DNA of 17,103 bases. Source: Halobacteriales archaeon SW_9_67_25. Its GTDB lineage: Archaea; Halobacteriota; Halobacteria; Halobacteriales; Haloarculaceae. The notes under the pieces were generated by a model, which had not been told where the DNA came from, ran no database searches, and saw nothing but the letters and a program-made list of their open reading frames with translations. Below, piece by piece: positions 6,794 through 14,564 of this stretch. The stretch covers positions 1 to 17,103 of the forward strand of contig PXSU01000102.1 in the NCBI GenBank assembly GCA_003022745.1, in the 5' to 3' direction. Position numbers and translations under genes: made by a program. How positions within the stretch are numbered: the stretch's first letter is position 1; each line of letters starts with the position of its first letter.

Positions 6794-6979
6794 TCAGATC
6801 CGGTCGAGCAGGTACAGGACGACGAGGACGATGAGAGCGAGGCCCACGAGTTTCGGGAGCGGTGCGAGGATGAACCGGAGTGTCTCGAGGAACACCTCGA
6901 GCACTTCGAGGGCGAGCCAGACGACAGCGAGCACCAGGACGACTTTCAGGAGCGTCTCGGCTTCGATCTCCCCGCGCAT
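6794..6979 (-). CDS. Small two-helix membrane protein (61 aa)
   Basis: A 61-residue haloarchaeal membrane protein of unknown function. Seen: a charged N-terminus MRGEIEAE (1-8), a first long hydrophobic helix at about 9-35 ([20 protein letters not shown]), a turn at LAPLPK (38-43), and a second helix at 44-57 ending YLLDRI. The acidic residues inside the first helix suggest it may lie partly on the membrane face or pair with another protein. The frame is open upstream to 7183, but ATG at 6979 removes an Arg/Cys/Ser-rich shadow and has GGATTTGTC about 27 nt upstream as a weak TATA element. It is divergent from the sensor-like gene at 7070 (90 bp between) and precedes the RNA ligase-family gene by 56 bp on the same strand. 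Confidence 0.72.
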   Translation of the reverse strand: MRGEIEAETLLKVVLVLAVVWLALEVLEVFLETLRFILAPLPKLVGLALIVLVVLYLLDRI

Positions 6980-7069
6980 GGTCGGGGCTCGGAGGGGGGC
7001 GGACAAATCCCTTCTGGCCGGCCGTGAGCAACAAACGGTTTCAGGGTGCGATACGAACCCGCGTGACGA

Positions 7070-8224
7070 ATGCCGGACAGAGCAGGCCTCGTGGCGCTTC
7101 TCGTGGTGGCACTCGCGGGTGGACTCCTCCTCGCAGGGGCCGGACCAGCAGGACCTGCGGGCGCAGTCCAGCCTCCCTCGCAAGTCGACATCGACGCCGA
7201 CTCGGTAACGCTGCGGGCCGACATCGCCGCCGACGGTGACGCCCGCTGGACGGTCACCTACCGGCTCCGGCTGGACGACGGGAACGCCACGCAGGCCTTC
7301 GAGAATCTTTCGGCGGACGTCGAGTCGGACCCGTCGCCGTACGTCGACCCGTTCAGAGAGCGGATGGAACGGACCGTCGCCGGCGCCGAGAACGCGACGG
7401 GCCGCGAGATGGCCGTCGAGAACGTGACCGTCGAGACGCGCCGCGAGTCACAGCCCCAGGTCGAGTTCGGCGTCGTCACTTACCGGCTGACGTGGACGAA
7501 CTTCGCGGCCGTCGACGACGAGACGGTGCTGGCCGGCGACGCCGTCGACCGACTGTTCCTCGATTCGCGGACGTCGCTCCGACTGCTCGCTCCGGATGGG
7601 TACGTCCTCGACTCGGCGTCCCCGGGACCGACCCGAACCGAGGCAAGCGAGGCCGTCTGGCAGGGCCAGCGAGACTTCGACGCCGGTGAACCGCGGGCAG
7701 TCTTCGTTCCGGCTGGCGAGACACCAGCCGGCACACCCGCGGGCTCCGGCGGCGGTGACGGCGACGGCGGCGACGGGTCGAAGACGCCGGCCGCGGGTGG
7801 AAGTGGACTGCCGGTCGTCCCGATTCTCGTGGCCATTGTCGTGGTACTGCTGGGGGGTGCCTGGGTCGTGAGTCGACGTGGGGCGGTCTCGATGCCAGTC
7901 TCGCTAGGTAGTGGCAGTACTGGCGACGAGTCCGGGGCGGCCGCGGCTGAGGGGGGAGACGCGAGCGGGGACGACGGCGAGGAGGGACCGCCGCCGGAGT
8001 TGCTGAGCAACGAGGAGCGGGTGCTCCGGTTGCTCGAGGAGAACGGCGGGCGGATGAAACAGAAGGCCGTCGCCGAGGAACTCGACTGGACCGCGGCCAA
8101 GACCAGCCAGGTCGTCGGCGACCTCCGCGAGGACGGCGACATCGAGTCGTTCCGCCTCGGACGGGAGAACGTCCTCACGCTCCCCGACGTGGATATCGAC
8201 GGCGGCGACGCCGACGAGGAGTAG
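7070..8224 (+). CDS. Membrane-spanning regulator: outside domain, one TM, cytoplasmic winged helix (DUF7345/DUF7343-like)
   Basis: A 384-residue probable one-component membrane regulator. In order: signal or first membrane segment (7-31, hydrophobic, ending AGPAGAV); an extracytoplasmic domain of about 170 residues (38-215) with TVTYRLRLDD, NATGREM (108-114) and LLAPDGYVLDSASP (172-185); a Gly/Ser/Asp linker (222-246); a transmembrane helix (247-268) followed by RR; an acidic linker; and a winged-helix domain (312-372) with LLSNEERVLRLLEENGGRMK and DWTAAKTSQVVGDLREDG, the recognition helix region. The domain names DUF7345 and DUF7343 are from memory. Expected role: sense an envelope signal outside and alter transcription inside. 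The outside domain recurs in the gene at 10691. It opens a run of five plus-strand genes for envelope proteins. Confidence 0.85.
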   Translation: MPDRAGLVALLVVALAGGLLLAGAGPAGPAGAVQPPSQVDIDADSVTLRADIAADGDARWTVTYRLRLDDGNATQAFENLSADVESDPSPYVDPFRERMERTVAGAENATGREMAVENVTVETRRESQPQVEFGVVTYRLTWTNFAAVDDETVLAGDAVDRLFLDSRTSLRLLAPDGYVLDSASPGPTRTEASEAVWQGQRDFDAGEPRAVFVPAGETPAGTPAGSGGGDGDGGDGSKTPAAGGSGLPVVPILVAIVVVLLGGAWVVSRRGAVSMPVSLGSGSTGDESGAAAAEGGDASGDDGEEGPPPELLSNEERVLRLLEENGGRMKQKAVAEELDWTAAKTSQVVGDLREDGDIESFRLGRENVLTLPDVDIDGGDADEE

Positions 8225-8267
8225 TCGACTGGGGCATCGTTGCTCGTCGTGAGACGCGACACAAGAC

Positions 8268-8274
8268 ACTTATC
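8268..8274 (+). promoter_or_regulatory. TATA-like box of the duplicated-domain PGF-CTERM gene
   Basis: ACTTATC centred about 26 nt before ATG 8297, fitting a leaderless transcript and favouring that start over the in-frame codon at 8240. Confidence 0.55.
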
Positions 8275-8296
8275 ACGCCCCGCTCAGGTCGAAATC

Positions 8297-9322
8297 ATGG
8301 AACGCGAGTGGCTACTCGCGGGAGCCACAGTGGCTCTCGTGACGGCCACGGTCCTCGGTGCCGCCCTTGTCCCCGGCGCCCTCGCAGACCGGTCCGACGA
8401 GGTACTCGAGGGCGACCTGCGGTTGCAGGAGATCGTCATCACGGACGGCAGGGTCGGCGGCGAGACCGTCGAACTGGAGACGGACGTCCGCCTGGCCCAC
8501 CGGCGGGGCGTCTCCGAGAACGTCACCGTCGAGTTCCGGGCCGTCGGACTCGACTCGGGGCTGGTGACCGACAGCCAGCGGGTCGAAGTCGGTCGGGTCA
8601 GCGGTGACCGCGAGGTGTCGGTCCCGGGAACACTCACGGTCGAGCGGGGTGGGGGCTACCGCGTCGAGGCCATCGTCTACCGCGACGGCGAACGGCGGGC
8701 GACCGGCGCCAAGGAAGTGCGGGGAACCGCCACGCTGACGCCCGCCTACGCGGACGTGCCCGTGGATTTCCACCGGTTTGCCCGCGGTGAGTTGCCCGTC
8801 GTCGAGTACAGCGTCGCCGCGGCCGAGGGCAACCGGTCGACGCTGTCGGTCTCGACGTACCTGACCAACAGGGGCGACGCGCCGGCCGGCGACATGCGCC
8901 TCGTGGTCAAGGCCAGGCAGGTCGACTCGGGCATCGTCGCCGACGAGCGGGAGGTACAGGTCGGCGGAATCGATCCCGGCCAAACGGTCACCCCCGAGAC
9001 GTCGCTTTCGGTCCCCTCGCAGTACAACTACTACCTCGACGCCATCCTCTGGGTGGACGGGGTCGTCGTCGACACCGCCCGGGCAGGCGCGAGCCTCGAT
9101 CCCACCGAGCGAGTGCCGGCGAACACGACCGAGCGCGAGGTCGGCCTCCAGGTGAGCGACTTCGAGGGGGGAAGCGGGGACGGGCGCCCGACCGCAGAGC
9201 CGGAGGCGACAGCGACGCCCAGCGCATCCGGCCCTGGCTTCGGTGTCGTCGCTGCCCTGCTGGCGCTCGTCACTATGCTCTTCGCGCTTGCACGACGGAC
9301 CGAGACCGGTGAACACCCATGA
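8297..9322 (+). CDS. PGF-CTERM surface protein with two tandem homologous domains (DUF7490-like)
   Basis: A 341-residue exported protein. Seen: an N-terminal hydrophobic signal segment (6-30, LLAGATVALVTATVL, ending ALAD); two similar beta-rich domains, about 45-145 and 168-268, that share the core DSGLVTDSQRVEVGRV (86-101) / DSGIVADEREVQVGGI (210-225) and then a YRVEAIVYRDG / YYLDAILWVDG strand; a Thr/Pro/Glu-rich stalk (293-311); and a C-terminal sorting signal PGF (313-315), hydrophobic helix (316-332) and RR (333-334). PGF-CTERM signals are cut by archaeosortase A and the protein is lipid-anchored on the outside. The DUF7490 name is from memory. Its TGA overlaps the ATG of the next gene (ATGA), so the two are translated together. 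Confidence 0.85.
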   Translation: MEREWLLAGATVALVTATVLGAALVPGALADRSDEVLEGDLRLQEIVITDGRVGGETVELETDVRLAHRRGVSENVTVEFRAVGLDSGLVTDSQRVEVGRVSGDREVSVPGTLTVERGGGYRVEAIVYRDGERRATGAKEVRGTATLTPAYADVPVDFHRFARGELPVVEYSVAAAEGNRSTLSVSTYLTNRGDAPAGDMRLVVKARQVDSGIVADEREVQVGGIDPGQTVTPETSLSVPSQYNYYLDAILWVDGVVVDTARAGASLDPTERVPANTTEREVGLQVSDFEGGSGDGRPTAEPEATATPSASGPGFGVVAALLALVTMLFALARRTETGEHP

Positions 9323-9657
9323 CCGAAACAGCCACCGAAGCCGAGCAGGAGCCGTCGGACGTCGAGGAAACTGTCGGGGAACCGAGTGACAGTGAGGCGA
9401 CCGAGGACGGTTCCTCGTGGGTCGAGCGAGGCGGGAAGCTGTCGACCTACCTCGTCTGGGGGGCGGTCGCGGTCCTGTTCGTCCTCGCCGTGGTCGCGAC
9501 GGCCGGCCTGTACTCGAGTGTCGGGCGGGTCATCGACATCTGGATCGCGCCGGACTACCAGCCGGTCTTCCGGGCGGCGTTCAACCTCGCAGTGGTGCTT
9601 GCCTGTGTCGCCGGCCTCTCCGTGCTGGTCCGGCGACTCGACACCGACCGGCTGTAG
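9319..9657 (+). CDS. Small two-helix membrane protein with acidic N-terminus (112 aa)
   Basis: A 112-residue membrane protein of unknown function. Seen: a strongly acidic, probably disordered N-terminus (1-40, rich in Glu, Ser, Thr), a transmembrane helix at 43-66 (YLVWGAVAVLFVLAVVATAG), a loop containing GRVIDIWIAPDYQPVFR (69-85), a second helix at 86-104, and a short basic then acidic tail RRLDTDRL. It overlaps the upstream PGF-CTERM gene by 4 nt, so the two products probably act together, for example as an anchored outside protein with a small membrane partner. No catalytic motif seen. A family of haloarchaeal proteins with this layout exists, but I cannot name it with confidence. Confidence 0.8.
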   Translation: MTETATEAEQEPSDVEETVGEPSDSEATEDGSSWVERGGKLSTYLVWGAVAVLFVLAVVATAGLYSSVGRVIDIWIAPDYQPVFRAAFNLAVVLACVAGLSVLVRRLDTDRL

Positions 9658-9720
9658 CCCCTTATTACCGTTTCGGTGCCGCGAGAGGCGTGATCAAGAA
9701 ACCGCAAGACGACGGCCCCA

Positions 9721-9765
9721 TTTAATCCGGCTTAAACGGGCTTGAACGTCGACAATCCGGGTTCA
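9721..9765. promoter_or_regulatory. Palindromic operator-like elements upstream of a strong TATA box
   Basis: TTTAATCCGGCTTAAA (9721-9736) is a near-palindrome, TTTAA-n-CCGG-n-TTAAA. TGAAC (9743-9747) and GTTCA (9761-9765) form a second inverted repeat. Both lie just upstream of the TATA box at 9774, where archaeal activators or repressors bind. Seen in sequence; a regulator is inferred. Confidence 0.45.
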
Positions 9766-9773
9766 GAGACTGC

Positions 9774-9782
9774 TATTTATAA
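9774..9782 (+). promoter_or_regulatory. TATA box of the secreted coiled-coil protein gene
   Basis: TATTTATAA is the best TATA box in the window. The expected transcript start is about 9804, giving a leader of a few bases before ATG 9812. It makes the alternative GTG at 9800 unlikely. Confidence 0.7.
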
Positions 9783-9811
9783 CCCCTCCGGGGTGCATAG
9801 TGAGAGGTACG

Positions 9812-10657
9812 ATGCGAGCACAGACAGCAATCGTGGCGGTCGCACTCCTCGTCGCCGTGGCGGCGGTCCCCGTCGTGGGGATGGCCGCGACCGACGGGAC
9901 GGTGCTGGCCGACCAGCACGAGAACAGTACGGAAGACGGAGCCGAGACTGACGCGGCCGGGGACGCGAACGCGAGCGTCGCGCCCGGCGAACGCCTCTCG
10001 GGTGTCGTGGGCGTCCAGGAGGCAGAACTCGACGGCGAGGTCGAGGGACGCGCGTTCGGTATCAAGGTCGCCCAGGCCGCGACGAACGAGTCGCGTGCTG
10101 ACGTCGTCGCCGACCAGCTCCGTGACGTCGAACAACGCCTGAACGAGACCGAACAGCGCAGGCGGGAACTCGAGAAGGCCCGCGAGAACGGCTCCATCAG
10201 CGAGGGCAAGTACCGCGCGGAGATGGCGAAGCTGGCCGCACAGACCCAGACCGCCAAGGAGCTGACCAACCGCTCGGAGAACGCCTCGGAGGGCATGCCC
10301 GCGGAGTTGCTCGAGTCGAAGGGGATCAACGCCTCGGCCATCCAGACGCTGAAAGACCGTGCCGAGCAGTTGACCGGTCCCGAGGTCGCGGAGATCGCCC
10401 GGAGCATCGCGGGCAACGCGTCGCCGGTCGGTGCCGGCCCGTCCGACCGTGGACCCGGTGACGGCGGTCCGCCCGAGGACCGTGGTCCCGGTGACGGCGG
10501 TCTGCCCGAGGACCGTGGTCCCGGCGACGGTGACGAAGAGGACACGGACGGCGAGGAGACGCCGACGCCCGACGACAGTGACGGCGACGACGCCGACGGT
10601 GCGGATGACGAAAGCGACCGGGGCAACGCCGGTGACGGCGGCGACGGCGGCTACTGA
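9812..10657 (+). CDS. Secreted coiled-coil protein with acidic Gly/Asp-rich tail (DUF7096-like)
   Basis: A 281-residue exported protein. Seen: a signal peptide (1-26, MRAQTAIVAVALLVAVAAVP, ending GMAATDG); an acidic linker; VAPGERLSGVVGVQEAELDG (56-75), a conserved-looking entry segment; a charged, heptad-like alpha-helical region (about 95-155, QLRDVEQRLNETEQRRRELE); a helical region to about 203; then three 11-residue repeats DRGPGDGG(P/L)PE (212-244) and a disordered Asp/Gly tail ending in Tyr. Unlike its neighbours it has no C-terminal membrane anchor, so it is probably free in the cell-wall space or bound to a surface partner. The DUF7096 label is from memory and uncertain. ATG 9812 is chosen over GTG 9800 from the TATA spacing. 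Confidence 0.8.
   Translation: MRAQTAIVAVALLVAVAAVPVVGMAATDGTVLADQHENSTEDGAETDAAGDANASVAPGERLSGVVGVQEAELDGEVEGRAFGIKVAQAATNESRADVVADQLRDVEQRLNETEQRRRELEKARENGSISEGKYRAEMAKLAAQTQTAKELTNRSENASEGMPAELLESKGINASAIQTLKDRAEQLTGPEVAEIARSIAGNASPVGAGPSDRGPGDGGPPEDRGPGDGGLPEDRGPGDGDEEDTDGEETPTPDDSDGDDADGADDESDRGNAGDGGDGGY
10445..10543 (+). repeat. Three 33-bp tandem repeats inside the coiled-coil protein gene
   Basis: Units at 10445-10477, 10478-10510 and 10511-10543 encode DRGPGDGGPPE, DRGPGDGGLPE and DRGPGDGDEED. The first two are nearly identical in DNA, so the duplication is recent and the repeat number may vary between strains. Confidence 0.9.
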
Positions 10658-10690
10658 CCGGCCGAAAACTACATCACAGAATCTTCCTCT

Positions 10691-11427
10691 ATGCGAGATA
10701 ATGAGACCTTGGGAGACAGAGAGTCGATGAGAGATAGAGAGACGAGCCGCGGCATCCGACGCGCGTGTGCAGTCCTCGTCGCCGCCGCGCTGCTGTGTTC
10801 AGCAGTCGTCGGCGCGGTGGCTGGGACGGCGACGGTGACCGAGGAGCATGCACAGACGGCCGACGTGATGCCGCCGGCGTTCGTCGTCGCGCCCGCCGAG
10901 GACGGCCCGACAACGGTGACGGTCACCTACACGTTCGACCTGACAGAGGACGCCCGGCAGGCCGCGTTCGCGGAACTGCGGGACAACGAGACGGCCGCGG
11001 CGTCCTTCGAGGACCGCTTCCGCCAGCAGCTCCAGGGGGTCGCCAGCGACGCCGGGAACGCGACCGGCCGCGAGATGTCGGTCACCGACGTCGACGTGTC
11101 CTTCGAAACCGACGGCGAGACCGGCATCGTGCGACTGAGCGCGACCTGGGAGGGGCTGGCGGCAGTCGAGGACGGGACTCTCACCGTGACGGAACCGTTC
11201 GCCAGCGGCTTCGAGCCCGACCGGACGTTCGTCGTCGTCCTCCCCGGGGGATACAGCGTCGACAGCGTGACGCCCGCCCCCGACAGTCAGGACGGCGGGC
11301 AGCTCACGTGGGAGGCGGGCTCGGACCTGAGCGGGTTCGAACTGACGGGAGCGGCCCCGGGTTCGGCCTCGCCGTGGCGGTGCTCGCTGTGCTCGGCGTC
11401 GCGGTGCTCGCTGCCCGACGGCGGTAA
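10691..11427 (+). pseudogene. PGF-CTERM protein with the same outside domain as the membrane regulator; single-base frameshift
   Basis: An exported protein of about 245 residues when the frame is repaired. Seen: an Arg-rich N-terminus, signal segment (24-48), then a domain (about 72-215) aligned with the outside domain of the regulator at 7070: TVTVTYTFDLTEDARQ, NATGREM (123-129), ATWEGLAAVEDGTL and VLPGGYSVDSVTPAP. The frame then slips: after FELT (codon 219, 11345-11347) reading continues only one frame over as GSGPGFG, a hydrophobic helix and AARRR, stop 11425-11427. One missing base in the GGG run 11347-11349 explains it exactly, giving a normal PGF-CTERM anchor. As written the protein would lose its anchor and end in a Cys/Ser-rich tail. 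Assembly error or real mutation cannot be told here. ATG 10727 is an alternative start. Confidence 0.78.
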
Positions 11428-11731
11428 TCGGTCACACACCGGCTCCTTCTCGGAAGATATTTGTATGCTACCGCGTATACTCACGTCCATATGAGTGGGA
11501 TCCGCGTTCCGGGCGCACTCGCCGTCACCAGCGGGTCCCAGCGCCTTCTCCCACGAGTCCGACGACCGGGCCGTTAGGCCCGTTACTACCCACCACCCAC
11601 CGTTCGTATCGCCCGATAGTTCCCGCCCAGCGTCCGGTTCCGGGCGGCCGCGACTCCACACACCGGACACGCATACCGCACCCGACACGCGCCACACTCA
11701 ACACACACCACATCCGACACCAACCACACAC
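11428..11731 (+). other. Long non-coding region upstream of argG: weak TATA boxes, hairpin and G-poor CA-rich leader
   Basis: About 304 bp without a credible gene. Contents: A/T-rich GATATTTGTATG (11456-11467), a possible TATA element; ACTCA (11479-11483) and TGAGT (11492-11496) as an inverted repeat; a perfect 6-bp hairpin CGGGCC-gtta-GGCCCG (11567-11582); and, from about 11655 to the ATG, a run made mostly of C and A with little G (CACTCAACACACACCACA in the middle). No Shine-Dalgarno site or TATA box sits at leaderless distance from argG, so argG probably has a long unstructured 5' leader. Confidence 0.5.
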
Positions 11732-12955
11732 ATGCCAGAGACAACACGCGTCGCGCTCGCCTTCTCGGGGGGGCTCGATACGACGGTTTGCGTCCCGCTG
11801 CTCGAAGAGGAGTACGGCTACGACGAGGTCATCGGCGTCACGGTCGACGTCGGCCAGCCCGCAAAGGAGTTCGACGAGGCCGAGGAGACGGCCGCCGCGC
11901 TGGGGGTCGAACAGCACGTCGTCGACGCCCGCGAGGAGTTCGCACAGCTCTGTCTGCGCTCGGTGAAGGCAAACGCCACCTACCAGGGCTACCCCCTGGG
12001 GACCGCGCTGGCCCGACCGGTCATCGCCAAGGCCATCATGGACGTGGCCATCGCGGAGGACTGTGGCGCCCTCGCACACGGCTGTACGGGCAAGGGCAAC
12101 GACCAGCTCCGGTTCGAGGCGGTCTGGCGGGATTCGCCCCTGGAGGTGGTCGCGCCGGTCCGGGAGCTCGGGCTCACCCGCGAGTGGGAAAAAGAGTACG
12201 CCGAGGAGCGGGGACTCCCCCTGGAGGGCGGCGACGAGGGCCGCTACAGCATCGACACGAACATCTGGAGCCGCTCGATCGAGGGCTCGGAACTCGAAAA
12301 CCCCGCGACCGTCCCCGAGGACGACATCTACGACTGGACGGACAACCCCAGCGGGAAAGAGCCGGAACTCGTCGAAATCGAGTTCGAGGACGGCCAGCCG
12401 GTCGCCCTCGACGGGGAGCCCGTCGCGCCGGTCGAGCTGATCGAAGGGCTCAACGAGCGCGCGGGCGCCCACGGCGTCGGCCGCACGGACATGATGGAAG
12501 ACCGGATGCTCGGGCTGAAGGTGCGGGAGAACTACGAGCACCCGGCTGCGACGGTGCTGCTGACGGCCCACGAGGCGCTCGAACAGCTCGTGCTCACACA
12601 GGAGGAACGGCAGTTCAAACAGCAGGTCGACCAGCAGTGGGCCCTGAAGGGCTACCAGGGGCTGATAGACGCCCCGTTCGTCGACGCCCTGGAAGGGTTC
12701 GTCGAGACGACCAGCGAGCGCGTGACCGGCACCGTCACCGTCAAACTAGAAGGGGGGCACTGCCGCCCCGTCGCCAGGGAGAGCGGGTACGCCGTCTACA
12801 GCGAATCGGCGGCCTCCTTCGACGAGGAGGACGTGACCAGGGCCATTACGCAGGACGACGCCACCGGTGTCGCGAAGTACCACGGCTTCCAGTCGCGGCT
12901 CGCCAGCAGGACAATCGACAACGCACGCTCGTCAGGCCCGGACATCGGCGACTGA
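11732..12955 (+). CDS. argG: Argininosuccinate synthase
   Basis: A 407-residue argininosuccinate synthase joining citrulline and aspartate with ATP. Seen: N-type ATP pyrophosphatase loop AFSGGLDTTV (10-19), VTVDVGQ (36-42), YPLGTALARPVIAK (87-100), AHGCTGKGNDQLRFE (115-129), and later IDTNIWSRSIEGSELE and GHCRPVARESGYAVY near the C-terminus. Length is typical. The frame is open upstream to 11495, but that part is low-complexity Ser/Pro/His sequence; ATG 11732 opens with the family N-terminus MPETTRVALAFSGG. It is followed 2 nt later by argH, so the two form an operon. The long CA-rich leader before it is unusual for this group. No lesion seen: this gene is intact although its partner is not. 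Confidence 0.96.
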   Translation: MPETTRVALAFSGGLDTTVCVPLLEEEYGYDEVIGVTVDVGQPAKEFDEAEETAAALGVEQHVVDAREEFAQLCLRSVKANATYQGYPLGTALARPVIAKAIMDVAIAEDCGALAHGCTGKGNDQLRFEAVWRDSPLEVVAPVRELGLTREWEKEYAEERGLPLEGGDEGRYSIDTNIWSRSIEGSELENPATVPEDDIYDWTDNPSGKEPELVEIEFEDGQPVALDGEPVAPVELIEGLNERAGAHGVGRTDMMEDRMLGLKVRENYEHPAATVLLTAHEALEQLVLTQEERQFKQQVDQQWALKGYQGLIDAPFVDALEGFVETTSERVTGTVTVKLEGGHCRPVARESGYAVYSESAASFDEEDVTRAITQDDATGVAKYHGFQSRLASRTIDNARSSGPDIGD

Positions 12956-12957
12956 GC

Positions 12958-14453
12958 ATGACAGACGACGACAGTCCCGACGCGGCCGAGGATACGCCCG
13001 CCGGCGATAGTGCGACTGCCGGCGACACCGGGGACGCCGGCCCCGGTACCGACGAGGGTGTCGTCCGCCGCGAGCGGTTCGCGGGCGGTCCCGCCCGGGA
13101 CTTTCTCTCCTCGCTTGCCGACGACGAACGCATCTTCGCGGCCGACCTCGCCGTCGACCGCGCACACGTCGTGATGCTCACAGAGCAGGAGATCGTCTCC
13201 CGCGAGGACGCGGCCGCCATCCTCGCCGCGCTCGCCGAAATCGAGGCGGCGGGCCACGGCGCTCTGCCCGCGGGCGAGGACGTCCACGAGGCCATCGAGA
13301 CGGCCGTCGTCGAGCGCGTCGGTCCCGAGGGCGGGCGGATGCACACCGCGCGCTCGCGCAACGACGAGGTGGCCGCCTGTATCCGCTACCGCCTGCGCGG
13401 GGATATCCTCACCCTGCTGGAGACGATTGTGGAGGGACGCCAGCGGTTACTGGACGTCGCCGGCGAGCACACGGAGACGGTGATGCCGGGCTACACGCAC
13501 CTCCAGCCCGCCCAGCCGACGACGGTCGCCCACTGGGTCTGCTCCCACGAGGAAGCGCTGGCCCGCGACACGGAGCGGCTGCTCGACGCCCCGGGACGCC
13601 CTTCGAGGTCGACCGGGAGCGCACGGCGGCGCTGCTGGGCTTCGACGGCCTCGTCGAGAACGCGATGGACGCCGTCTCGGCGCGGGATTTCCTCCTCGAG
13701 ACGACCGCTGCGACGGCGACGCTCGCGACGACGCTGTCGGGATTGGCCGAGGACGTGGTGGGCTTTGCGAGCAAGGGTCACGTCACACTCGACGACGACT
13801 ATGCCTCGACGTCCTCGATCATGCCCCAGAAGAAGAACCCCGACACCCTGGAACTTGTCCGCGGGCGGACCGGCGACGCGACCGCCGGGCTGGAGGGGTT
13901 GCTGACGACGCTGAAGGGGTTGCCCCGGGCGTACAACCGCGACCTCCAGCGCGCCGGCCGGCACGCCTGGGAGGCCATCGACTCGGTCGGAGAATCCGTG
14001 GAAGTGGCGGTCGGCGCCGTCGCCACCGCGGAGTGGCCCACAGACCGCCTCGCGGCCGCCGCGGGCGAGGGCTTTGCGACCGCGACGGGCGTGGCAGACC
14101 TGCTCGCGGCGGCAGGCGTGCCCTTCCGGACGGCCCACGAGGTCGTCGCACGCGCGGCGGCCGACGCCGAGGGCACCCCGACCCTCGCGGACCTGAACGG
14201 AGCCGGCGAGGCCGTGCTGGGCGAGCCGCTGACCGCGTCCCTCGACGCCGGGGAGATAGAGGCAGCCCTGGACCCCGCCGAGAGCGTCGCCGCGCGCGAC
14301 TCCCGGGGCGGCCCCGCACCCGGCGCCGTGGCCAGCCACCTCGAGGGCGCCGCCGGGCAGCTGGCGGCCGACCGGGAACTGGTCGCAGAGAAGCGCCACG
14401 AACTCGCGGCCGCCGCCGAAACGCTGGAGACCGAGGTGAACCGCTATGCCTGA
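12958..14453 (+). pseudogene. argH: Argininosuccinate lyase, broken by an internal deletion and frameshift
   Basis: Argininosuccinate lyase splits argininosuccinate into arginine and fumarate. The first part (codons 1-211, 12958-13590) carries FAGGPARDFL, HTARSRNDEV (129-138) and MPGYTHLQPAQP (176-187) and stops making sense after RLLDA. The second part resumes one frame over at GTPFEVDRERTAALLGFDG (from 13593) and holds the fumarase/lyase signature SSIMPQKKNPD, running to TGA 14453. Relatives have about 15 residues here, including an SPLGAAAFAGT-like segment; that stretch is missing, with two stray bases (13591-13592) at the join. Total length 1496 is not a multiple of three. Unless the assembly is wrong, no full lyase is made. 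The acidic 34-residue N-terminal extension is longer than usual. Confidence 0.9.
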
Positions 14454-14564
14454 GAGACACACCGACGGCGGATGGACCGTGCCGACCGCGGTGACGACCG
14501 ACAGCCACCCGGCCCGACCGGCCCCGCCAGTGCCACCATCCCCGCGAGGGGAGAATATACCATA

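Noticed and set aside
9800..9811. GTG start for the secreted coiled-coil protein
   Set aside because: It would lie at or before the transcript start predicted from the TATA box at 9774-9782; ATG 9812 gives a better signal peptide.
10445..10543. CRISPR-like repeats
   Set aside because: Three direct units without spacers, in frame inside a gene and coding for a regular 11-residue unit.
11491..11582. Possible tRNA or other structured RNA upstream of argG
   Set aside because: Only short stems are visible; no T-loop, anticodon arm or known riboswitch core could be laid out.
11495..11731. In-frame N-terminal extension of ArgG
   Set aside because: Codes for low-complexity Ser/Pro/His/Thr residues from the CA-rich leader; the family N-terminus begins at 11732.
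11525..12571. Minus-strand open frame of 348 codons opposite argG
   Set aside because: Shadow of argG; no recognisable domain.
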